A stretch of DNA of 25,551 nucleotides. Origin: Leptofilum sp965368765 (GTDB taxonomy: Bacteria > Chloroflexota > Anaerolineae > Promineifilales > Promineifilaceae). The stretch lies in assembly GCA_965368765.1 (NCBI GenBank), contig CBDUOF010000023.1, forward strand, positions 1-25,551. The letters are read 5' to 3'. The position numbers and the translations under genes were made by a program. Below the pieces are notes generated by a model. That model saw only the letters and a program-made list of their open reading frames with translations. It did not search any database and was not told where the DNA came from. Below are positions 15,084 to 21,258 of this stretch, one piece after another; the stretch's first letter is position 1; each line of letters opens with the position of its first letter.

Positions 15084-15950
15084 TTAATCCAGATATTTGC
15101 GGATCAGGGGCGCTAAATCTTGTCTAACTTGTGCTGAAACGGCCGAGGATTCCGTCGTGATGGCATCTTTCAAAGCATGATGCGCAGGAAAGTCGCCTGC
15201 CCATTCGTCCATTGTTTTTACCAGATGCAGGATGCTCTTTTGGGCAAGTTGCCCGTTTTGTTCCAGCTTTTGCAGCACCATGTCAACCGTCACTGGCTTT
15301 TCACTTTCGTGCCATACATCGTAGTCAGTAATGTGAGCCATTACCCCATACGCTATCTCGGCTTCGCCTGCCAAAAAAGCTTCTGGACTGGTGGTCATAC
15401 CAATAATGCTCATGCCCCATTGTTGGAAGAGGCGGGATTCCCCTTTGGTGCTAAAGCGAGGGCCTTCGATAGTGATAAAGGTGCCGCCTTCATGAACGGT
15501 TCCACCAACTGCACGGCAGCTGTGAGCGATGGCCTGGCTTAACTCTGAGGAAAAGGGGTCGGCCAGACTGACATGAGCTACCAGACCCCCTTCAAAAAAG
15601 GAGCTGGCGCGCCTTTTCGTATGATCAAAAAGCTGGTCGGGTACCACAATGTGGCCCGGTGCGTAATTTTCCCGCAGTGACCCACAGGCACTCACGGCCA
15701 CAATGTAGCGCACGCCTAATGTTTTGAGGGCAAATATATTGGCGCGATAAGGAATTTCACTGGGGTTCAAAACGTGCTGCCGCCCGTGCCGCGGTAAGAA
15801 GGCGACGCGACGGCCGGATAGCGTGCCCACGGTAATGGCATCAGAAGGATCGCCAAACGGCGTGGAAATGGACAGTTCCTCAATTTCACTGAGCGCTGCC
15901 ATATTGTAGAGGCCACTGCCCCCAATCACTGCCAGATCAATAGTGGACAA
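15084..15950 (-). CDS. mtnP: S-methyl-5'-thioadenosine phosphorylase
   Basis: 288 residues, purine nucleoside phosphorylase superfamily, MTAP branch: cleaves methylthioadenosine, the by-product of polyamine and some other SAM-using syntheses, to adenine and methylthioribose-1-phosphate. Seen motifs are GGSGLYN near the start, PRHGRQHVLNPSEIPYRAN, SACGSLRENYAPGHIVVPDQ, IEGPRFST and the late HITDYDVW segment with the purine-binding Asp. The frame opens at TTG 15965, but AAGGAG at 15957-15962, six bases before TTG at 15950, decides the later start, and this start places GGSGLY at the usual distance. It is cytoplasmic. It lies in a tight run between a coiled-coil gene and ftsW; the link to envelope genes is probably only co-transcription. 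Ordinary PNP is the main alternative. Confidence 0.88.
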   Translation of the reverse strand: MSTIDLAVIGGSGLYNMAALSEIEELSISTPFGDPSDAITVGTLSGRRVAFLPRHGRQHVLNPSEIPYRANIFALKTLGVRYIVAVSACGSLRENYAPGHIVVPDQLFDHTKRRASSFFEGGLVAHVSLADPFSSELSQAIAHSCRAVGGTVHEGGTFITIEGPRFSTKGESRLFQQWGMSIIGMTTSPEAFLAGEAEIAYGVMAHITDYDVWHESEKPVTVDMVLQKLEQNGQLAQKSILHLVKTMDEWAGDFPAHHALKDAITTESSAVSAQVRQDLAPLIRKYLD

Positions 15951-15956
15951 CTTCTT

Positions 15957-15962
15957 CTCCTT
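15957..15962 (-). promoter_or_regulatory. Ribosome-binding site fixing a TTG start of mtnP
   Basis: AAGGAG on the minus strand lies six bases before TTG at 15950. The alternative TTG at 15965 would put this SD site inside the coding region. Confidence 0.7.
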
Positions 15963-16014
15963 CAAAAAAAGATGGCAACTGGCGCTGCTATCATAAACGT
16001 GCCTGCAAACCTGT

Positions 16015-17793
16015 TTATTGTTTGGCTAGCTGACCGTGCAAGGCGCGAATTCGTTCCCCTGCTTTTTGCTGAATCTGTTTGATGGCCTGATTTTGCTTTT
16101 CAATCATGCCACGTGCCTGCCTCAGCTGACCAATGGCCTGCTTAAGCTGGAGTTCCCGCTCGACCAACCGGGCCTGAATTTCTGCCAGGTGCTGCCCCTG
16201 TGCGGTGGTCTGGCTGAGATATCGATTTAGCTCGTTTTCGCTGCCTTCCAGCTGAATCTTTTGTTCCTGAATCACGGTTCGCATACCCATATTTTCTTCA
16301 ACCAGCTTTTCATGCAGCGCGTTCCATTCAGATTGCTTGCTTTCCAGCATGGCCTGCGCATGAGCAACGGCCGTTTGCCATTCTGCTACCTTTGCCTGCC
16401 GTGACTGAATCGCCTGTTCTAAACGCGCCAGCTGTGCAGCCTGTTCTGTCACTTCCTGCTGCGCTGTTGCTGTCGCTGTTTGGCTGGCTTCCAGTTCTGC
16501 TTTATACCATAAAACCCGTTCAAAATGAGCATGCTCAGCATCTGCTAATTCAGCTTCCAGACTGCTGATTCTAGCTTCAGCCGTGGCTAACTGTTCGGCT
16601 TTTTCCAAGGGATTGCTGCTCTGTTCACGAAGGTCGTTTAGCGCTGCTATCGTTTTTTCCAGCTCTTTTTCGGCGGCGCGACGCTGTTCCCGCAGCATCC
16701 CAATGGTGTTGCTGCTTTCTTCAAGCTGAAGCTGATTCTTTTGTAGTTCAGTTTCCAGGTCACTGGCTCGTTTTTCGGTAATTTCGGCCAGCTCTTGCCA
16801 GCGAATGAGGGATTCCTCTTGTTCGGAGGTATGCATCAGGCTGGCTTTGTGGGCCACTTCCAAACTGTGAATGCGATCACGTAAGGTGTTGATCTCATGC
16901 ACGGCCGTTTCCAGTTCATCATCAACGGCCGTTTTTTCTGTGTTTAGCTGGGTATGCCCACTTTGCAGCTGGCTGTACTGCTGGCGCAGCCCGGCCAATT
17001 CATCATTTTGTTCCGTCATCAGGTCACGGGCAATGCCCAGCTCGTTGGCCTGTCGCTCCACCTGGCTCTTGCGATGCCGCAGCGCCTCCTGGGCTTCATC
17101 CAGCTGGGTTTGCTTGGTGTTTAGCTCCGCACGCAAATCCGTTAATTCTTGCTTCAAATGGGCAATCGTGCTGGTCGATTCTCCAGCCAGCTCGGTAAGC
17201 CGCCGCTGAAAATCTTGCTCCAGTTCGGCACGTGCCGCCAGCGCCATGGCAGCCTGTGTTTGCAAATGATGAAGCGCTTCAATTTGTGCTTCGTTGCGGG
17301 TCAGCAGCTGCCCTTCCGGCAGGTCATGGCCATTTTCCTGGCCCGGCAGGTCATGGTCGTCTGGAAGACGGCCGTTTTCGGTCAGCTTCGCATATTCGTC
17401 TTCATCGACACTGCTTGTCCAACCTTGAATATTACCGCCAGCAATAACCGACAAACTCACGGTAAAGACATCGCCCAATACCTGCCCGCTTTTTTCGACT
17501 CGAATTTCGTGGCAAACGGCTGAACCGGTCAATAGACCCGCGACAACCAGCCGAGGTGCAAAGACACTGCCTACCAACGTTGCTCCTTCCTGAATGGCAA
17601 CGGGCTGATCGGCGTAAATATCTTCCACGTGGTAGCCAACAATCTCCAGCCAGGTTTGCCCCTGCCGCCAGAAGCGCAGCCGTTCCAGAAGAGTATGCCC
17701 ATTTTGTTCAGGCATCGGTTCTGTCAATGACTCTTCAGGTTGTATGAGGTTGTCATCAGGCGTTGTGGATTCGTCTGTTACCATCATAAGCAT
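16015..17793 (-). CDS. Bactofilin-like domain with long coiled coil
   Basis: 592 residues. After an acidic N-terminus, residues about 60-125 have the short repeating Gly/hydrophobic pattern of a bactofilin (polymer-forming beta-helix) domain, with IQEGATLVGSVFAPRLVVAG and a GQVLGDVF turn. From about residue 165 to the end almost everything is coiled coil: heptads rich in Glu, Gln, Leu, Ala and Arg. There is no signal peptide or membrane segment, so it should be cytoplasmic. A role as a cytoskeletal scaffold is inferred. The first ATG of a cluster (17793, 17787, 17784) is given as start; no SD site precedes any of them. It heads the minus-strand block that contains ftsW. The bactofilin call is by pattern and is less sure than the coiled coil. 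Confidence 0.75.
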   Translation of the reverse strand: MLMMVTDESTTPDDNLIQPEESLTEPMPEQNGHTLLERLRFWRQGQTWLEIVGYHVEDIYADQPVAIQEGATLVGSVFAPRLVVAGLLTGSAVCHEIRVEKSGQVLGDVFTVSLSVIAGGNIQGWTSSVDEDEYAKLTENGRLPDDHDLPGQENGHDLPEGQLLTRNEAQIEALHHLQTQAAMALAARAELEQDFQRRLTELAGESTSTIAHLKQELTDLRAELNTKQTQLDEAQEALRHRKSQVERQANELGIARDLMTEQNDELAGLRQQYSQLQSGHTQLNTEKTAVDDELETAVHEINTLRDRIHSLEVAHKASLMHTSEQEESLIRWQELAEITEKRASDLETELQKNQLQLEESSNTIGMLREQRRAAEKELEKTIAALNDLREQSSNPLEKAEQLATAEARISSLEAELADAEHAHFERVLWYKAELEASQTATATAQQEVTEQAAQLARLEQAIQSRQAKVAEWQTAVAHAQAMLESKQSEWNALHEKLVEENMGMRTVIQEQKIQLEGSENELNRYLSQTTAQGQHLAEIQARLVERELQLKQAIGQLRQARGMIEKQNQAIKQIQQKAGERIRALHGQLAKQ

Positions 17794-17808
17794 TAACCGT
17801 ATCGCGTC

Positions 17809-17817
17809 ATTATAGCA
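17809..17817 (-). promoter_or_regulatory. Extended -10 promoter for the minus-strand block
   Basis: On the minus strand TGCTATAAT gives a perfect TATAAT with the TG extension. Expected transcription would begin near 17802, only about nine bases before the first ATG at 17793, so the message would be nearly leaderless. The -35 region is weak, as is common with extended -10 promoters. Confidence 0.6.
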
Positions 17818-17927
17818 GGGGATGGGTGAAGATGATACCTAAACGGGGCTGTTTTTTGGCGAAACGGCCGTAATTCGTCCAAAATTCACCAAAATTTCAG
17901 GAAGTTACCCAAATAAGGCGCAATTAG

Positions 17928-17956
17928 TTGAGTTGCTAGAACGTATGTGCTATTAT
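17928..17956 (+). promoter_or_regulatory. Promoter for the small membrane protein gene
   Basis: TTGAGT (17928-17933), a 17-base spacer and TATTAT (17951-17956) preceded by TGC form a good sigma-70-type extended promoter. Transcription would start near 17963, leaving a leader of about 70 bases before the ATG at 18034. Together with the promoter at 17809 it makes the 240-base gap a divergent promoter region. An ACGGCCGT copy lies between the two promoters (17864-17871). Confidence 0.65.
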
Positions 17957-18033
17957 TTAAGGCCGTTTGGGGCAGTATTAGGTGAAAGCAAGGCCAGGCA
18001 GTTCGGCCGTTTCAGAACATAGGGAGAACACAA

Positions 18034-18258
18034 ATGAGCGGAAATGAACTAATTGTGGCTTTCTTTGCCCTGGCTTTTTTAGCGTTTTGTTTAACGGCCG
18101 TTGCCCTCTATGCCCTCAGCCAGGACAAAGATGATATTGCCGATAAAAGCGTTTCAGGGTTGAGTAAATTAAGCTTGGGCAGCATCACGCGACCCGATGA
18201 CGAAGAAGTGGATGAGGAGCAAGAGGATAGTTCTGAAGACGATGTGGAACTTCTCTAG
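18034..18258 (+). CDS. Small single-pass membrane protein with acidic tail
   Basis: 74 residues. The start is supported by GGGAG at 18022-18026 and an upstream promoter. One hydrophobic helix spans residues about 5-28 (ELIVAFFALAFLAFCLTAVALYAL), followed by a short polar stretch and a strongly acidic C-terminal tail (residues 54-74, mostly Asp/Glu). I do not recognise a family. The helix with acidic tail would suit a small accessory subunit or adaptor that binds a basic partner in the cytoplasm. An ACGGCCGT copy (18094) is read as Thr-Ala-Val inside the membrane helix. It is transcribed divergently from the bactofilin-like gene and lies 115 bases before pyrF. Confidence 0.75.
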   Translation: MSGNELIVAFFALAFLAFCLTAVALYALSQDKDDIADKSVSGLSKLSLGSITRPDDEEVDEEQEDSSEDDVELL

Positions 18259-18373
18259 GGGGAGCGCCGACGCCGTAACCGAGCACCAGCCTCAATTGAC
18301 ACGCCGACCAATTCCCTATTTGCCAAATAAATTGAAGGTGGCTGACATTCATTGAAACGGTAAAATAGGGGCT

Positions 18374-19183
18374 ATGAGCTACCTGGAAAAATTAAGAACA
18401 ATTCAAGAACAGAATAATTCCTGGCTGTGTATTGGTTTAGATCCAGTCCCGGAGCGGTTGCGGGTTGATGTCCTCAAGTGGGATGAGCCGATATTGCCAT
18501 ACAACAAGGCGATTATCGACGCTACGGCCGATTTGGTTTGTGCCTACAAGCCCAACTTGGGCTTTTATCTGCAGTGGGGCGCGGCAGGAGTCATTGCCTT
18601 GGAACGGACCATTGCCTACATTCCGCGCCACATTCCCATCGTGCTGGATTGCAAAACAGGGGATATTGGCCACACACAGGCGGCCTGGGGCAATGGCCTG
18701 TTTGATGAGTGGCAGGTGGACGCCGTAACGGTAAATCCTTTTGTTGGTGCCGATGCGGTGCTGCCCATGATTGGAGAGCGGCCAGACAAAGCTGTTTACA
18801 TTCTCGCCCGTACCTCAAACCGAAGCGCTGGCAATTTTCAGGGCGATCTGTGCCAGGAAAGTGGTCTTTCTGGTAACGTGCTGCGTCAAAGCCAAACCTG
18901 GTCAACTGCTGGCCACAAAGGGTATGTGGTAGGGGCGACTTATCCTGAAGAGCTGGCTATGGCCCGCAGGTTGGCTCCGCAGGCTAATTTCTTGATACCA
19001 GGTATTGGGGCACAGGGAGGCGATTTGGCAGCGGCCGTTCAGCATGGCCCAGATGCGGTTGCCGGACCGCTCATTAGTGCCAGCCGAAGCATTATTTATG
19101 CGTCCGGGGGCGAGAATTTTGCGGAGGCTGCGCGTCATGCGGCGCTTGCCTTACGGGCTCAAATTAATGCCATGCGGCCCTAA
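18374..19183 (+). CDS. pyrF: Orotidine-5'-phosphate decarboxylase
   Basis: 269 residues, the longer (type 2) form of PyrF, which converts OMP to UMP in the last step of pyrimidine synthesis. The catalytic set is seen: Lys59 in AYKPN, and Asp92, Lys94 and Asp97 in LDCKTGDIG, close to the family consensus LDxKRGDI with Thr in place of Arg. The start GLDPVPERL and the VNPFVGADAVLPM segment are typical of type 2, as is the late GPLISASRSIIYAS phosphate-binding loop. ATG at 18374 has only a weak AGGGG before it. The gene stands between the small membrane protein and a terminator. I see no PyrR-type attenuator in the 115 bases upstream. It is cytoplasmic and homodimeric by family knowledge. Confidence 0.93.
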   Translation: MSYLEKLRTIQEQNNSWLCIGLDPVPERLRVDVLKWDEPILPYNKAIIDATADLVCAYKPNLGFYLQWGAAGVIALERTIAYIPRHIPIVLDCKTGDIGHTQAAWGNGLFDEWQVDAVTVNPFVGADAVLPMIGERPDKAVYILARTSNRSAGNFQGDLCQESGLSGNVLRQSQTWSTAGHKGYVVGATYPEELAMARRLAPQANFLIPGIGAQGGDLAAAVQHGPDAVAGPLISASRSIIYASGGENFAEAARHAALALRAQINAMRP

Positions 19184-19192
19184 TTTGCTTAT

Positions 19193-19226
19193 CAACCGGG
19201 AACGGCCGTTTTCCGGTTGGTTTTTT
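19193..19226 (+). terminator. Terminator after pyrF containing the AACGGCCGTT palindrome
   Basis: CAACCGG (19193-19199) pairs with CCGGTTG (19213-19219). The hairpin interior is the 10-base palindrome AACGGCCGTT (19201-19210), and G plus six T follow. The palindrome therefore forms the apical part of a normal intrinsic terminator nine bases after the pyrF stop. Confidence 0.88.
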
Positions 19227-19227
19227 G

Positions 19228-19659
19228 TCTAAGCACAGACGATTTCTTAATATTTTTCGTAAGTACGCTAGTAAGAAAACCTCAGTAAACTACCCGCTGT
19301 AAATAACCCGAAGCTTCCAAAATGCCTGTATGGCTAAGTACCAGGCATCAAAATGCTGACACAGGCCACGTTTTGCCCTAACTTATGTCCTTCACTTGAG
19401 CGCCAGCCACGCTGAGCCGGCTGAATGGGGTTAAGTTTAAGGAGCCACGACATTCGAAGAGTTAATGAATGCTTTAGCGATGCAAATCGTGCCGAGTCTG
19501 ACAACACTACTCGAGGGAAAACAAGCTGCCCAGTAGTACTTTTGAACCTTTTTCTTGATGCGACAGTTAAAAATAAAGACTGTCCTGTTAAGCTAAATCG
19601 GATTGCCTGCTGCCACCTTGCATCATACTTCGGCAAACTATTTCTAACGGCTCGATATT
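19228..19659. other. Gene-free region upstream of hutH with short inverted repeats
   Basis: About 430 bases with no gene I can support. Three short inverted repeats follow each other: ATGCCTG/CAGGCAT (19322-19348), ACTACT/AGTAGT (19506-19537) and GACAGT/ACTGTC (19562-19584). They could be part of a structured leader or a small RNA, or could be chance. A 100-codon open frame on the minus strand (19334-19636) has no SD site, overlaps all three repeats and resembles nothing I know; a decayed gene is possible. There is no ACGGCCGT copy here. Confidence 0.4.
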
Positions 19660-19668
19660 GAGGAAGGA
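19660..19668 (+). promoter_or_regulatory. Ribosome-binding site of hutH
   Basis: GAGGAAGGA precedes adjacent TTG (19669) and ATG (19672) codons. ATG at 19672 has the better spacing to the AGGA core and is taken as the start. Confidence 0.65.
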
Positions 19669-19671
19669 TTG

Positions 19672-21201
19672 ATGAACCACCAGACCAAGACCCACCAAGT
19701 TACACTCGATTATTACACGCTTAACGACTTACGTACGATCGCCAAAACGCTCCCCCGCCTGGAACTCCACCCAGATGTAGTTGCCAAGATTGAGGCTGGT
19801 GCCCAGTTTGTACTGGAAAAAGCCGCCGAAGATCGCTACATCTATGGCACCAATACGGGGTTTGGTTCCTTGTGTGAAACCCGCGTAGAAAATGAAGAAA
19901 TGGAAATGCTTCAATATAATCATGTGGTTTCTCACGCCGTTGGCGTTGGTGAGATTGTTCCTGAGAGCCTGTCTCGTTTGATGATGTTCATCAAGTTCCT
20001 CACCTTCCGTACGGGGCATACAGGCATCTCCATGGCACCAGTGCAGCGCCTTCTAGACATGTGGAACAATGACATCATGCCCGCCATTCCCAAGAAGGGA
20101 ACCGTTGGAGCAAGCGGTGACTTAGCGCCTCTGGCGCATATGGCGCTGCCGCTGCTAGGGTTAGGCAAAGTGCATTACAAAGGCAAGATCGTTGAATCTG
20201 CTGCTGTTTTGCAGGAAATGGGTTGGGAGCCGCTTCGCCTTAAGCCAAAAGAAGGGTTGGCGCTGACCAACGGCGTCCAGTACATCAATGCGCGCGGTGC
20301 CCAATGTTTAATGCGCATTGAGGAAATGATGAAAACGGCCGATCTCTTCGCAGCCATGAGCTCCCAGGCTTTTAGCACCTCTGAGACGTTCTACCAGGCC
20401 CCATACCATGAAACTACCTATCATCCGGAGCGGAAAACAGTTGCGGCCAATATGCGCAAGGTGCTCACTGGCAGCAATCATCACGAATTGGATACCTGCA
20501 ATAAGTCCAAGCAAGATCCTTACTCGTTCCGCTGCATCCCCCAGGTGCATGGTGCAATTCGGCAAGCGGTCAACTTTGCTATCGATATCATCGAGAAAGA
20601 GTGCAACGGCGTTTCGGATAATCCACTATTCTTCCCAGAACGCGATCAAATCTTGTTTGGTGGCAATCTTCACGGTGAATCGACTGCCCTGGCGCTAGAC
20701 TTTGTGGCAATGGCCACCAGCGAAATGGCCTACATCTCGGAACGGCGCACCTATCAGCTATTGTCCGGAATGCGCGGCTTGCCCGACTTTTTGGTTAACC
20801 AACCCGGCCTGAACTCTGGCTTTATGATTGTGCAGTATACGGCCGCGGCCTTGATGAATGAGAACAAAGTATTGTGTACCCCTGCCAGTATCGATACGAT
20901 TCCCACCTGCCAACTACAAGAAGATCACGTAAGCATGGGGGGCACCTCTTCCTATAAGCTAGAAACCATTGTGGACAATGCGGAATATATTTTGAGCATT
21001 GAACTGCTTACCGCCGCCCAGGCCATTGATTTTAATAAGCCGCTGACTCTTTCGGCCGATACGCAGAAACTGTATGATGAATTCCGCCAGCATTTCTCCT
21101 TTATGGAGCGGGATCGGGTAATGAGCGATGACATGGAGCGCGCCCGGGTTTACTGTGCCGCGAATCGGAGTAAATGGATTGAGCAGTTCGGGCTGGCATA
21201 A
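19672..21201 (+). CDS. hutH: Histidine ammonia-lyase
   Basis: 509 residues, MIO-type aromatic amino-acid lyase that removes ammonia from histidine to give trans-urocanate. The self-cyclising Ala-Ser-Gly is at 147-149 in GTVGASGDLAPLAHM. YGTNTGFG is at 58-65, SDNPLFF and GGNLHGE are present, and QEDHVSM carries the catalytic Glu. The specificity pair after the NHVV segment is Ser-His (87-88), as in histidine lyases, rather than His-Leu (tyrosine) or Phe-Leu (phenylalanine). No other hut gene is visible. Instead an NRPS gene starts 57 bases downstream, with a hairpin between, so a role in supplying a building block is possible. An aminomutase of the same family is the main alternative. The gene lacks ACGGCCGT copies over its whole length. 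Confidence 0.9.
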   Translation: MNHQTKTHQVTLDYYTLNDLRTIAKTLPRLELHPDVVAKIEAGAQFVLEKAAEDRYIYGTNTGFGSLCETRVENEEMEMLQYNHVVSHAVGVGEIVPESLSRLMMFIKFLTFRTGHTGISMAPVQRLLDMWNNDIMPAIPKKGTVGASGDLAPLAHMALPLLGLGKVHYKGKIVESAAVLQEMGWEPLRLKPKEGLALTNGVQYINARGAQCLMRIEEMMKTADLFAAMSSQAFSTSETFYQAPYHETTYHPERKTVAANMRKVLTGSNHHELDTCNKSKQDPYSFRCIPQVHGAIRQAVNFAIDIIEKECNGVSDNPLFFPERDQILFGGNLHGESTALALDFVAMATSEMAYISERRTYQLLSGMRGLPDFLVNQPGLNSGFMIVQYTAAALMNENKVLCTPASIDTIPTCQLQEDHVSMGGTSSYKLETIVDNAEYILSIELLTAAQAIDFNKPLTLSADTQKLYDEFRQHFSFMERDRVMSDDMERARVYCAANRSKWIEQFGLA

Positions 21202-21213
21202 TGCTTGCCAAGT

Positions 21214-21244
21214 GAGTGGTTTACTCTTCAAGAGTGAACCACTC
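21214..21244 (+). terminator. Long hairpin between hutH and the NRPS gene
   Basis: GAGTGGTTTACTCTT pairs with AAGAGTGAACCACTC over the full 15 bases with a single G-U pair; the apex is TTCAA. It starts 13 bases after the hutH stop. Only a weak T-rich stretch follows, so termination may be partial. It could set the ratio of HutH to NRPS messages, or act as a processing or stability element. Confidence 0.65.
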
Positions 21245-21258
21245 TAACTTTGACATCC

